Counted from the first letter of the stretch, positions 53,953-62,932 are shown. The stretch: DNA of 64,000 nucleotides from Caballeronia hypogeia (GCF_001544875.2 NZ_FCOA02000017.1:107812-171811), one strand, 5' to 3'. Notes: generated by a model from the sequence alone, not told the origin. Translations and numbers: made by a program.

Positions 53953-54798
53953 ATGCTCAGTTATCGTCACGCCTTTCACGCGGGCAATCATGCCGATGTG
54001 CTGAAACACGCGATCGTCGTCCAGATGCTTCGCCATCTCGGCCTGAAGGACAAGTCGTATTGGTATATCGACACGCACGCCGGCGCGGGGGTCTACTCGC
54101 TCACCGAAGGCTTCGCCACCAAAAACGCAGAGTTCGAGACGGGCATCGGACCGCTGTGGGATCGGGACGATCTGCCGCCGCTGCTCGCGAATTACGTCGA
54201 CGAAGTGAAAGCGCTGAATCCGGACGGCACGTTGCGCTTCTACCCGGGCTCGCCCTATCTCGCCTGGCGCTCCATGCGCGAACAGGATCGCATGCGGCTG
54301 TACGAACTCCACAGCACCGAGATCGACGTGCTGCGTCACAACTTCCGCGACGCCGGACGTCGCGCAATGATCTACGAAGGCGATGGCTTCGACGGCATCA
54401 AGGCAATTCTGCCGCCGCCGCCGCGTCGCGCGCTCGTGCTCATCGATCCGTCCTATGAAGACAAGCGCGACTACGCGCGCACGCTCGGTTGTCTCGAAGA
54501 GTGCCTGAAGCGGTTCGCGACCGGCACGTACGCCGTCTGGTATCCACTTGTCACACGCATGGAATCGCAGCGTTTCGCGGATCAGTTGAAGGCGCTGCAG
54601 CCGAGCGGCTGGCTGCACGCGTCACTGACGGTCAGAAAACCGCCGGAAGACGGTTTCGGATTGTTCGGCAGCGGCATGTTCGTGCTGAATCCGCCGTACA
54701 CCCTGGCGAAGGAATTGAAAGAGTCGCTGCCCTTGCTGGTCGATGCGCTCGGCGAGGACGACGGCGCTTCGTTCAAGCTGGAGCAGCGTGCGGGCTGA
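53953..54798 (+). CDS. rlmJ: 23S rRNA (adenine-2030-N6)-methyltransferase RlmJ
   Basis: A 281-residue methyltransferase starting at the conserved MLSYRHAFHAGNHADVLKHAI. The SAM-binding region is YWYIDTHAGAGVYSL and the catalytic DPPY-like motif is LIDPSYEDKRDY. The C-terminal NPPYTLAKELKESLP is typical. It methylates A2030 of 23S rRNA before assembly. An ORF extension to 53845 was not used because the family start is at 53953. Confidence 0.95.
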   Translation: MLSYRHAFHAGNHADVLKHAIVVQMLRHLGLKDKSYWYIDTHAGAGVYSLTEGFATKNAEFETGIGPLWDRDDLPPLLANYVDEVKALNPDGTLRFYPGSPYLAWRSMREQDRMRLYELHSTEIDVLRHNFRDAGRRAMIYEGDGFDGIKAILPPPPRRALVLIDPSYEDKRDYARTLGCLEECLKRFATGTYAVWYPLVTRMESQRFADQLKALQPSGWLHASLTVRKPPEDGFGLFGSGMFVLNPPYTLAKELKESLPLLVDALGEDDGASFKLEQRAG

Positions 54799-54823
54799 GC
54801 GTCGTGGATTGCGCGCGGTCCGT

Positions 54824-55138
54824 TCAGCGATAGTGCGGCCGCGGGACCACCGCCCGGCCGCCGCCTCCCGGCGGCGTGGCAGGCGCATTGCTTTGTCCGC
54901 CCGAATATTCGACGTACGGCGACACCACGATGGGCTCCGCCTGCTGCGGCGATCCGGGCAGCATGTCCATCGGCACCATGCCGGGCCCGCCCAGCGGTCC
55001 GCTTTGCAGCACGGTACCGCTCACGCCGCTGTGTATGCCGGTTTGTGTATCGAGCACGAGCGGCTCGCCTCCGGGCTTCGCGAACGCCAGCTGGAAGAAG
55101 CACGCACCCGCCGCGATCGCGACGCAGAAACGCGCCAT
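54824..55138 (-). CDS. Small exported Gly/Pro-rich hypothetical protein
   Basis: A 104-residue ORF when started at MARFCVAIAAGACFFQLAFA, which reads as a signal peptide; an ATG 19 codons upstream (55195) is an alternative. The mature part has LVLDTQTGIHSG, GGPGMVPMDMLPGSP and a Gly/Pro-rich end. It has no membrane segment besides the signal and no recognised family. It is convergent with rlmJ (25 bp between stops) and divergent from the DUF305 gene. Confidence 0.55.
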   Translation of the reverse strand: MARFCVAIAAGACFFQLAFAKPGGEPLVLDTQTGIHSGVSGTVLQSGPLGGPGMVPMDMLPGSPQQAEPIVVSPYVEYSGGQSNAPATPPGGGGRAVVPRPHYR

Positions 55139-55308
55139 GCGCGCAGTGCCGCCGTGAAACCGGACATTCTTCGTGTCGTTTATCTGGCTGGGCATCGGTC
55201 GCTCGAATATGTAGACGAAATCCGCTTTACCTTACCCCGGTGGCAAGCTTTAGGCTAGACGTTTCGACTCGGTTGAGCCTGCAACCGCACCCTTTTCAAG
55301 GAGATACG

Positions 55309-55710
55309 ATGAAATTAACAAGAATCGCGCTTGCCATCTTCACGGCCCTTTGCAGTGCGAGCGCGATCGCGCAGAACGCTCCGGCGTCGGCAAGCGATGC
55401 CATGCCGGGCATGAATATGGAGCACCACGCGCCTAAGCCCACGGACGTTTCGTCGACTGCGGCGTTTCAGGCCGCCGATCAGAAAATGATGTCGGGCATG
55501 TCGACCGTCGAATACACGGGCGATGCCGACCGGGACTTTGTGATGCACATGATTCCGCATCATCAGGGCGCGGTGGAAATGGCGAAGGTCGAGTTGAAGT
55601 ACGGCAAGGATGCGAAGCTGCGCAAGCTCGCAAAGGACGTCATCGCCGCGCAGGACAAGGAAATCGCGTTCATGAACGCGTGGCTGGCGCAGCATCCGCG
55701 CAAGCAGTAA
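55309..55710 (+). CDS. DUF305 (CopM-like) exported protein
   Basis: A 133-residue protein with a signal peptide (IALAIFTALCSASAIAQ) and an AAGGAGA ribosome site. A Met/His-rich linker (DAMPGMNMEHHAP) precedes the DUF305 core: DRDFVMHMIPHHQGAVEMAKVELKYG, KLRKLAKDVIAAQDKEIAFMNAWL. DUF305 proteins are often tied to copper handling (CopM in cyanobacteria). The cueR/copZ pair about 0.9 kb downstream supports a role in periplasmic copper tolerance, but this is inference. Confidence 0.9.
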   Translation: MKLTRIALAIFTALCSASAIAQNAPASASDAMPGMNMEHHAPKPTDVSSTAAFQAADQKMMSGMSTVEYTGDADRDFVMHMIPHHQGAVEMAKVELKYGKDAKLRKLAKDVIAAQDKEIAFMNAWLAQHPRKQ

Positions 55711-55756
55711 CGCCAGAACACGGCGCCGGCGTCATCCGTTCGTGCGACACAAAACA

Positions 55757-55781
55757 AAAGCCCCGCAATGCGGGGCCTTTC
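55757..55781. terminator. Bidirectional terminator between DUF305 and DUF3563 genes
   Basis: The stem AAAGCCCCGCA / TGCGGGGCCTTT lies between the plus-strand DUF305 stop and the minus-strand DUF3563 stop. A and T tracts on both sides make it usable from either strand. Confidence 0.75.
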
Positions 55782-55822
55782 AATTTTTGCGTGCGGCGTT
55801 TTCTACGCCTGCCACGAAACGC

Positions 55823-55969
55823 TTACGCGTTGTAGCCGTTCGTCTCGAGCGAGCGGATGCGCTGTTCGAGCTGGACGATGTCCGTCGACTGCGACAGATA
55901 CGCTTCGCGACGGCGCTGTTCGGCGGCTTCAAACCAGATGCTCAGTTTTTCGATCAGAAATGCAAACAT
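55823..55969 (-). CDS. DUF3563 family micro-protein
   Basis: A 48-residue ORF, shorter than most gene-calling cutoffs. The start at MFAFLIEKLSIWFEAAEQ is preceded by GGAG 7 nt upstream. It continues RRREAYLSQSTDIVQLEQRI and ends RSLETNGYNA. This RRREAYL...D.V.LE.R...LE pattern is the DUF3563 family of Burkholderiales, short amphipathic helical proteins of unknown function. Two 12-bp direct repeats lie in its leader. It is monocistronic. Confidence 0.88.
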   Translation of the reverse strand: MFAFLIEKLSIWFEAAEQRRREAYLSQSTDIVQLEQRIRSLETNGYNA

Positions 55970-56012
55970 GATGTTCTCCAAGGTCTTAACAAGATCCCTG
56001 GCGGCTCGGGTC

Positions 56013-56047
56013 AGGGATTACCCGCGTTAGGGAATACCCGGATTATA
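56013..56047 (-). promoter_or_regulatory. Promoter region of the DUF3563 gene with direct repeats
   Basis: AGGGATTACCCG (56013-56024) and AGGGAATACCCG (56029-56040) are direct repeats spaced 16 bp apart, start to start. On the minus strand TATAAT (56042-56047) lies beside them; no good -35 is visible. The repeats could bind a regulator near the transcription start. Confidence 0.4.
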
Positions 56048-56202
56048 GGGGAGAATTTTCACGACGTGTTAGTGAAATGCGTGAATACTGTGCATTCGGT
56101 TTCGGAATGGTGCGCGCAAGCTTCTTGCTAAGTCGCTGATTTTTCAGATAAATACGAATCCGCGACGCCAATCAGCCAAATTTACGCACCGTTTTGGTGC
56201 AA

Positions 56203-56589
56203 TCACTGAGCCAGCTTGTTGAGAATCGGGCATTCGGGTCGCTCATCGCCGTGGCAATGATTTGCCAGATGCGACAGCGTGTCGCGCATCTCAGACAATT
56301 CGGCGATTCGCCGGTCCAGTTCCGCCACGTGTTCCAGCGCGATCGACTTGACCTCGGCGCTCGCGCGAGAGCGGTCCTGCCACAACGCGAGCAATTTGCG
56401 GATGTCTTCGACAAGAAAACCAAGCCTTCGCGCCTGTCGCACGAAACGCAGCGCGTGAACTTCTTGCGCGCCATACACGCGATATCCGGACGAAGTCCGT
56501 CCAACCGGATTTAGCAAGCCGACGCTCTCGTAGTAGCGGATCATTTTCGCCGTCACGCCCGAGGCGCGGGCTGCTTCGCCTATGTTCAT
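56203..56589 (-). CDS. cueR: Copper-responsive MerR regulator CueR
   Basis: A 128-residue MerR family protein. The N-terminal helix-turn-helix is MNIGEAARASGVTAKMIRYYESVGLL, and the dimer helix follows. The C-terminal CHGDERPEC gives the two-cysteine Cu(I)/Ag(I) site of CueR (C-x7-C). It diverges from copZ, and the shared gap contains the operator/promoter. It activates the divergent gene by DNA distortion in the presence of Cu(I), as established for the family. Confidence 0.94.
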   Translation of the reverse strand: MNIGEAARASGVTAKMIRYYESVGLLNPVGRTSSGYRVYGAQEVHALRFVRQARRLGFLVEDIRKLLALWQDRSRASAEVKSIALEHVAELDRRIAELSEMRDTLSHLANHCHGDERPECPILNKLAQ

Positions 56590-56618
56590 CGTTCGCTCCT
56601 GAAAAATGTCATTCCGAC

Positions 56619-56649
56619 TCTACACCTTCCCATAATGGCAAGGTATACG
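56619..56649 (+). promoter_or_regulatory. CueR operator within a 19-bp-spacer copZ promoter
   Basis: TCTACA (56619-56624) and TATACG (56644-56649) are 19 bp apart, the over-long spacing of MerR-type promoters. The dyad ACCTTCC...AAGGT (56624-56644) fills the spacer, as in known CueR operators. Confidence 0.8.
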
Positions 56650-56687
56650 ATGTCATTGTCTGTAATTCTCCAAAAGGAAAAACCGCA

Positions 56688-56894
56688 ATGACCGAATTCG
56701 AAGTTCAGGGCATGAGCTGCCAGCACTGCGTCGCGGCCGTGACGCGCTCGATCCGGGAAATCGATCCGCAGGCCCAGGTTCGCGTCGATCTCGAGCGCGG
56801 CAAGGTCGCGGTCGAATCGAAAGAGTCGAATGATGCGCTGAAGGAAGCTATCGACGAAGCGGGTTATACCGTCGTCGGCATCGCGTCGGCATGA
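56688..56894 (+). CDS. copZ: Copper chaperone with heavy-metal-associated domain
   Basis: A 68-residue HMA-domain protein. The metal site is GMSCQHCVAAV (M-x-C-x2-C), and the ferredoxin-like fold is complete (AQVRVDLERGKVAVES, ALKEAIDEAGYTVV). AAAGGAAAAACC precedes the ATG. It is divergent from cueR and carries the matching promoter. The partner Cu-ATPase copA is not in this window. Its stop overlaps the next ATG by 4 bp. Confidence 0.94.
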   Translation: MTEFEVQGMSCQHCVAAVTRSIREIDPQAQVRVDLERGKVAVESKESNDALKEAIDEAGYTVVGIASA

Positions 56895-57838
56895 GGGCCG
56901 GCAAACCCTATATCGTCGCGCTGATCGGTGCGTCCGGTCTTCTGGGGCGCGCCGTCGCGGCCGAGTTGGCGCGCGCCGACAGCGCGAAAAGCTGGCGCGT
57001 CGTGCTCACCGCCCGCAGTCGCGCCGATGCGCAGAACACGAGACTCGATCTGCTCGATCACGACGCCGTGCGTGTCTTCCTGCGCGCGCTCGAACCCGAT
57101 GCGATCGTCGTCGCGGCGGCCGAGCGGCGGCCGGATGTCTGCGAAAACGATCCGGCGCTCGCGCGTGCGCTGAACGTCGATGCACTGCGCGTCATCGCCA
57201 GCGAGGCGCGCGCGCTCGGCGCGTGGGTACTGTCGATATCGACCGATTACGTGTTCGACGGCGCCTCCCCGCCCTATTCGCCCGACGACGCCCCCGCGCC
57301 GCTCAACGCCTACGGGCGCAGCAAGCTGGAAGGCGAGCGCGCGCTGCTCGAGGCGGATCCGTCGTCCTGCGTGCTGCGCCTGCCGCTTCTGTACGGGCCG
57401 TTCGCCGACTGGAGCGAATCGGCGGTGACGAGCCTCACGCCCGCCATCGTGAAATCGGCTGATCCAACGAACCCACCCGCCTCGATGGACGCCTGGGCGA
57501 CGCGTTATCCGACCTTCACGCCCGATGTCGCCGTCGTGATTCGCGGCATGCTCGAGCATCGCGCGCAAGGCGCGCCGCTTTCCGGTATCGCGCACTGGTC
57601 CGGCGACGAGCCGATGACCAAGTTCGACATCGCGCAACGCATCGCGCGGGTGCTGAAGGTGCACGCGAAGCTCGTCGCGCAACGCACGCCCACTGACGCC
57701 ACGCCGCGTCCGCGCGACTGCCATCTCGATTCGGGCCGGCTGGAAGCGCTTGGCATCGGCCGGCGCACGCCGTTCGATATCGCCATCGCCGGATTGCTCG
57801 CGAATCGTGCGGACGTCCCGCATCGGCGGAATCAGTGA
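56891..57838 (+). CDS. NAD(P)-dependent sugar-nucleotide reductase-like SDR (RfbD type)
   Basis: A 315-residue extended SDR protein. The cofactor loop is LIGASGLLGRAVA; the catalytic region has SISTDYVFDGASPPY and AYGRSKLEGERALL with the Tyr-x3-Lys pair. This is the dTDP-4-dehydrorhamnose reductase/RmlD-like subfamily, also seen as the methionine adenosyltransferase regulatory subunit. No rhamnose genes are near, so the substrate is open. Its start overlaps copZ (ATGA), and its end overlaps the dnaE2 end by 7 bp on the other strand. Confidence 0.88.
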   Translation: MRAGKPYIVALIGASGLLGRAVAAELARADSAKSWRVVLTARSRADAQNTRLDLLDHDAVRVFLRALEPDAIVVAAAERRPDVCENDPALARALNVDALRVIASEARALGAWVLSISTDYVFDGASPPYSPDDAPAPLNAYGRSKLEGERALLEADPSSCVLRLPLLYGPFADWSESAVTSLTPAIVKSADPTNPPASMDAWATRYPTFTPDVAVVIRGMLEHRAQGAPLSGIAHWSGDEPMTKFDIAQRIARVLKVHAKLVAQRTPTDATPRPRDCHLDSGRLEALGIGRRTPFDIAIAGLLANRADVPHRRNQ

Positions 57839-60800
57839 AAATCGCGGCTCGTGGCGGCAAGACGGCCAAGCAGCGCGCTGTGGTCTTCGAGCCGCTGCGC
57901 CACGAGATGCCGCACGTCGCCTTCCTTCTGCCAGACGCCGTGCACGCCGAGCAGCGACGCGCCCAGCAGCACCTTGCGCTGCTTTTCGACGAGCCCCGGC
58001 CAGACGATCACGTTGATCGCGCCGGTTTCGTCCTCGATCGAGACGAAGATCGTCCCGTTCGCCGTGCCCGGCCGTTGCCGCACCGTCACGATGCCGCACG
58101 CGCGCACGATGCGTCCGTTCCTGAGTTCCCCCAGTTCGGCTGCCGTCTTGAAGCGCATGCCCGCCAGCTTCGCGCGCAGCAGCGCGAGCGGATGGCGATT
58201 GAGCGTGAGCCCGAGACTCGCGTAATCGTCGACGATCTCGCGGCCTTCCGATGCCTGCGGCAGCGCGAGCGGCGCCTCGCTCATCGGCGCATCGCGCAAT
58301 AGTTCCGGCGCGCGCTGTTGCGCGGTGACCGCCCACCACGCCTGACGCCGGTGCCCCGCGATGCTCGCGAGCGCATTGCCCGCCGCGAGCGCTTCGAGCT
58401 CGCGACGTGACAGCGCCGCGCGGCGCGTGAGATCGTCGACGTCGATGAACGGCGCCTGCGCGCGCGCGGCCATGATGCGCTCCGCCGCCCCCTGCGAGAA
58501 ACCCTTGATCAGCTGCAAGCCGATCCGCACGCCCGGCCCGCTCGCCCCGTATTGCTCCGCAGGCAATTTGACGCGCGCCGCGAGCTTGCGCACGCCGCGC
58601 CGCATGGTCTTGCGAAAGAGCTTGTCCGACGCGGCCGCGCCATAGAACTGCTGACGCCGCCGTTCCTTGCCTGCATCGAACACGAGACGATCGCCATTGC
58701 CCGACGGCGCCTCCAGCACCGCCTCCCAGTCGCTCAGCGAGACGTCGGGCGCGAATACCTGCACGCCGTGCCGCCGCGCGTCCTGCACGAGCTGCGAGGG
58801 TGAATAAAACCCGAGCGGCTGGCTATTCAGCAAGCCGGCGAGAAACGCCGCGGGCTCGTAGCGCTTGATCCACGCGCTGATATAAACGAGCAGCGCGAAG
58901 CTCGCCGAATGGCTTTCCGGAAAACCGTACTCGCCGAAGCCCTCGATCTGCTTGCACACGCGCGCCGCGAAATCGTGCTCGTAGCCGCGTGCGAGCATCT
59001 TCGTCATGAGATCGGCCTGATATTTTTCCAGATGACTGCCGCGCCGCCAGGCGGCCATCGCGCGGCGCAACTGATCGGCCTGCTCCGCCGTGTAGCCCGC
59101 CGCGACCATCGCGAGCTTCATCACCTGCTCCTGGAAAATCGGCACGCCGAGCGTGCGTCCGAGCACTGGCCGCAGTTCTTCCTTCGGATATTCCTCCGCT
59201 TCCAGCCCCTGCTTGCGGCGCAGATACGGATGCACCATGCCGCCCTGGATCGGACCGGGTCGCACGATCGCCACTTCGATCACGAGGTCGTAGTATTTGT
59301 TGGGCCGCAGGCGCGGCAGCATGCTTTGTTGCGCGCGCGACTCGATCTGAAATACGCCGACAGTGTCCGCGCGACAGCACATCTCGTAGACGGCCTGATC
59401 CTCTCGGCGAATGTGCGCCATGCTGAAATTCGGAATGCCGCGTCTGAGCGCGACGAACTCGAGCGCGCGGCGGATCGCCGAGAGCATGCCGAGCGCGAGC
59501 ACATCGACCTTAAGCAGCTTCAACTGGTCGATGTCGTCCTTGTCCCACTGGATCACGCAGCGGTCCTTCATCGCAGCGTTTTCGATCGGCACGAGTCGCG
59601 ACAGACGCTCCCGCGCGATCACGAAACCGCCGACGTGCTGCGAGAAATGACGCGGAAACCCGCGCAGCTCGCGCGTCAGACGGATGAGATGCTTCGTGAC
59701 GTGCGAATCCTCGCTAAAACCCGCTTCCTTCAGATACCCCGCCACCGCCGACGGCCCGTCCCACCACTGCTGCGACTTGCCGATGCGCTCGATCAACGAC
59801 GCATCGAGCCCGAGTGCACGACCGACATCCTTCAGCGCGCTGCGCGTGTGATATGTGATGACCGACGCCGCCAGCGACGCGCGATGCCGCCCGTATTTCT
59901 GATAGATGTACTGGATGACTTCCTCGCGCCGCTGATGCTCGAAGTCGACGTCGATATCCGGCGGCTCGTTGCGCGCCTGCGAGATGAAGCGCTCGATCAG
60001 CAGGTCCATGCGCACCGGATCGAGCTCGGTGATGAACAGGCAATAGCAAATAATCGAGTTCGCCGCCGATCCGCGCCCCTGACACAGAATCCCTCTGCTG
60101 CGCGCAAACGCGACGATGTCGTAGACCGTCAAAAAGTACTTTTCATATTCGAGCTTGGCGACGAGCGTCAGCTCCTTTTCGATCAGCCCGATGGTTTCGG
60201 CGTCCATGCCATTCGGCCAGCGTTGCAGCGCGCCAGCGATCACCTGCTTGCGCAGATAGCTTGCGGGCGTCTCGCCGGGCGGCACGAGCTCTTCGGGATA
60301 TTCGTACTTGAGCTCATCGAGCATGAAGGTGCAGCGGGCGGCCAGTTTCAGCGTTTCCCGGATCGCTTCTTTGGGATATAGCGCACCGATACGCAAGCGC
60401 GTACGCAGATGCCGTTCAGCGTTCGCTTCGAGCGCATAGCCGCATTCGGCGAGCGGCCGGTTCAGCCGGATTGCGGTCAGCGTGTCCTGCAAGGGCTTGC
60501 GCGAACGCGCGTGCATCAGCGCGCCGCTTGCCGCGACGAGCGGCAAGCCGCTCGCCTGAGCGATCACGCGCGACGCGGCGAGGCGTTCGTCGTCGCTGCC
60601 GTCCTGCCACAGCTCCAGCGCGAGCCACGCACGTCCGGCGGCGAAGCCGGCCAGCCAGTGCGCGCGGTCGAGCGAGTCGGCGAGCGTCGCCGAGCGCTGC
60701 GGCACGAGAATCAGCAGGCAATCGGGCAGATGCTTCAAGTGAGCGATGTCGCCGCGCAGATCCGCCGTATTGGACGAGGAAGCGGGATCGGTGAAATCTT

Positions 60801-61317
60801 CCGGACCGATCTTGTACGTGCCCTTGGGCGAACGCGAGCGCGCGAGCGAAATCAGCTCCGACAGGTTGCCGTAGCCCGCGCGATTGGTCGCGAGCGCGAT
60901 CAGCGTGCAGAACGGAGTGTCGTCGGCATCGGTGAGATGCAATTCACTCCCGATGATCAGCTTCAGATTCTGCTTCTTCGGTGGCGGCTCGCCGGCGAGG
61001 AGCGCGGCTTCGGCGGCGGCCTTTGCCTGCGCTTCGATATCCTTGATTGCGGCATGCGCGCGCACGACGCCCGCGAGCGAGCATTCGTCCGTGATCGCGA
61101 GCGCGGTATAGCCATGTTCGAGCGCGGCCGCGGCCAGTTCCTGCGGATGCGACGCGCCGCGCAGAAACGAGAAATTACTCAGGCAATGCAACTCGGCGTA
61201 ATCGGGCAGCAACGCCGATGCGGACATCGAGCCCGGAAATGCGCTCTTGTCCTCGCCGTCACCCAGTCCGATGAGATCGTTCAGATCGTCCATGAGCGCA
61301 TCAACCGAAAAATCCAT
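57832..61317 (-). CDS. dnaE2: Error-prone DNA polymerase III alpha subunit DnaE2
   Basis: A 1161-residue C-family polymerase used in SOS mutagenesis. The PHP domain (YAELHCLSNFSFLRGASHPQEL) is at the N-terminus. The polymerase active site includes PPDIDVDFEHQRREEVIQYIYQKYG and KVDVLALGML. A C-terminal OB domain follows (GRIVRACGIVTVRQRPGTANGTIFVSIEDETG). It is the third gene of imuA-imuB-dnaE2, overlapping imuB by 17 bp. With ImuB as adaptor it bypasses lesions and is under LexA control here. Confidence 0.96.
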   Translation of the reverse strand: MDFSVDALMDDLNDLIGLGDGEDKSAFPGSMSASALLPDYAELHCLSNFSFLRGASHPQELAAAALEHGYTALAITDECSLAGVVRAHAAIKDIEAQAKAAAEAALLAGEPPPKKQNLKLIIGSELHLTDADDTPFCTLIALATNRAGYGNLSELISLARSRSPKGTYKIGPEDFTDPASSSNTADLRGDIAHLKHLPDCLLILVPQRSATLADSLDRAHWLAGFAAGRAWLALELWQDGSDDERLAASRVIAQASGLPLVAASGALMHARSRKPLQDTLTAIRLNRPLAECGYALEANAERHLRTRLRIGALYPKEAIRETLKLAARCTFMLDELKYEYPEELVPPGETPASYLRKQVIAGALQRWPNGMDAETIGLIEKELTLVAKLEYEKYFLTVYDIVAFARSRGILCQGRGSAANSIICYCLFITELDPVRMDLLIERFISQARNEPPDIDVDFEHQRREEVIQYIYQKYGRHRASLAASVITYHTRSALKDVGRALGLDASLIERIGKSQQWWDGPSAVAGYLKEAGFSEDSHVTKHLIRLTRELRGFPRHFSQHVGGFVIARERLSRLVPIENAAMKDRCVIQWDKDDIDQLKLLKVDVLALGMLSAIRRALEFVALRRGIPNFSMAHIRREDQAVYEMCCRADTVGVFQIESRAQQSMLPRLRPNKYYDLVIEVAIVRPGPIQGGMVHPYLRRKQGLEAEEYPKEELRPVLGRTLGVPIFQEQVMKLAMVAAGYTAEQADQLRRAMAAWRRGSHLEKYQADLMTKMLARGYEHDFAARVCKQIEGFGEYGFPESHSASFALLVYISAWIKRYEPAAFLAGLLNSQPLGFYSPSQLVQDARRHGVQVFAPDVSLSDWEAVLEAPSGNGDRLVFDAGKERRRQQFYGAAASDKLFRKTMRRGVRKLAARVKLPAEQYGASGPGVRIGLQLIKGFSQGAAERIMAARAQAPFIDVDDLTRRAALSRRELEALAAGNALASIAGHRRQAWWAVTAQQRAPELLRDAPMSEAPLALPQASEGREIVDDYASLGLTLNRHPLALLRAKLAGMRFKTAAELGELRNGRIVRACGIVTVRQRPGTANGTIFVSIEDETGAINVIVWPGLVEKQRKVLLGASLLGVHGVWQKEGDVRHLVAQRLEDHSALLGRLAATSRDFH

Positions 61318-62932
61318 GCAGGAACCAGTAACCGGTAAGACGCTCGCGATAAAGCCAGAACATGCGGCCGCGATCGTCAGCGGCGACGTAGTAATCGCGC
61401 TGGACGCCGTTGCCGTCCCACCATCCCGCTTCGATTCGCTCGGTCCGGCTGATCAGCTTCAGCGGACGGCGATAGAACGGCCGCTCGTTGCGCAACATCA
61501 GCTTTTGCGGCGTTTCGAGTATCCACGACGGACGCGGTTGCGAAGGAACGGCCAGATCTGGGAGCTCGAGCGGACCGTCGTCGGTTTCGCCTTGTGCCTG
61601 CGGCTCGGTTTCGACGGGCGCGTCTGTCTCGCTTGTTTGCGCACTCGATGACTTCTTTCCGCGCTTCGGCTTCGCTTCGCTCGCGGGTTTGTATGCTTCG
61701 ATCGTCATCGCCGCCTCGGGCCGATGATCGTCCCGCGCGACCAGTTGCACCACATTCTCGGCGCCGAGCCGCGCGCTCAGACGTTCGAGCAGTTGCGCCA
61801 TCGACTGACTGTCGGAGCCGGGCATCGGAAACAGGGTGTCGGGCGGCGGCGCGTGCTCGCTGACCTTGTCGGCCAGAAGCTTCATTTCGATCACGGGCGC
61901 CGCGAGCCTCGTCTGATTCAGCTTCTCGCGCAACAGCCAGAGAATGTGATCGGCGTCGCGCGTCGGCACGGCCCACGCGATCTTGAACGTCGATGTCTTC
62001 GGCGCATGACGCGCGGCCAGTTCGTGCTCGAGCAGCAACGAAAACTCGCTGACCGCCGCATGATGCGCGGAAAGCCAGCCGGCGAGTTGCAGCACGAGAC
62101 GGCGCGCGGCGAACAGCAACGCCTCCGCGCTTTCCACCCGCGCCTGCAATTCGAGCCGCGCCTCGAACGACGCCGGCGCGCAGAACGCTTCGCGCGGATC
62201 GGGCGCCTGTCCGTATGCCTGCGCAAGCCATTGCAGGATGCCTTGTCCGAAGCGTCGTGCGACGCCCTTGCGCGGCAAGCGGCGCAGATCGGCGAGCGTC
62301 GCGCAGCCGATCTGCTCGAACACGTTGCCGTGCGAATGCGCCGATGGCACGAGCGACACGGGCAAGCCGTCGAGCACGTGCACGAGCGTCGTCTCCTTCA
62401 CGATGCGCACGCGACGAGCGACCCGGCGTGTGCGCGCATGCGCGAGCAGCCAAGCGCCCCAGGCTGTCGGCGCACAGCCCATGCGCGAGGTGAAGCCGCA
62501 TCCTTTGACCGTCGACGTCACCTTGGCCAGCAACGCCCGCAATCCGCCGAAGAGCCGCATGCTCGCGCCGACTTCGAGCAGCACCGTATTCGCATGAGCG
62601 AGCACGACTTTCGGCGTGAACGCGAGCAGCGCCAGCGCGACCGCTTCGATCGCACTCTGCTCCGCGCGAAGATCGACGGCGAGCAGCGTCAGTTGCGGTG
62701 CAAGCGCGAACGCGTGCGAGCGCGTGGCGCCGGGCCGCACGCCCAGCCGGAACGCGACGAGATCGGGCATCAGGATGCGTGCGTGATCGGCGAGCGCGAA
62801 ACACGGCTGATCGATCTCATTCGACGTCGATGTTGCTCCAGGCGAGATCGAATTCGCCGATGCCGAGGGCATCGATGGCGGCCTGACTGCTTCGAGCGAT
62901 AAAAGCGGCAATGTCACCGCTATCCACAACAT
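61301..62932 (-). CDS. imuB: Y-family polymerase homologue ImuB
   Basis: A 543-residue Y-family-like protein starting MLWIAVTLPLLSLEAV, as in other ImuB proteins. Conserved parts: TPKVVLAHANTVLLEVGASMRLFGG and the region around GCGFTSRMGCAPTAWGAWLLA. Catalytic acidic residues of active Y polymerases are not apparent, as expected for ImuB, which acts as adaptor between the clamp and DnaE2. The start overlaps imuA by 116 bp. The overlapped segment (RPPSMPSASANSISPGATST) is a low-complexity insert between conserved blocks. Confidence 0.94.
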   Translation of the reverse strand: MLWIAVTLPLLSLEAVRPPSMPSASANSISPGATSTSNEIDQPCFALADHARILMPDLVAFRLGVRPGATRSHAFALAPQLTLLAVDLRAEQSAIEAVALALLAFTPKVVLAHANTVLLEVGASMRLFGGLRALLAKVTSTVKGCGFTSRMGCAPTAWGAWLLAHARTRRVARRVRIVKETTLVHVLDGLPVSLVPSAHSHGNVFEQIGCATLADLRRLPRKGVARRFGQGILQWLAQAYGQAPDPREAFCAPASFEARLELQARVESAEALLFAARRLVLQLAGWLSAHHAAVSEFSLLLEHELAARHAPKTSTFKIAWAVPTRDADHILWLLREKLNQTRLAAPVIEMKLLADKVSEHAPPPDTLFPMPGSDSQSMAQLLERLSARLGAENVVQLVARDDHRPEAAMTIEAYKPASEAKPKRGKKSSSAQTSETDAPVETEPQAQGETDDGPLELPDLAVPSQPRPSWILETPQKLMLRNERPFYRRPLKLISRTERIEAGWWDGNGVQRDYYVAADDRGRMFWLYRERLTGYWFLHGFFG

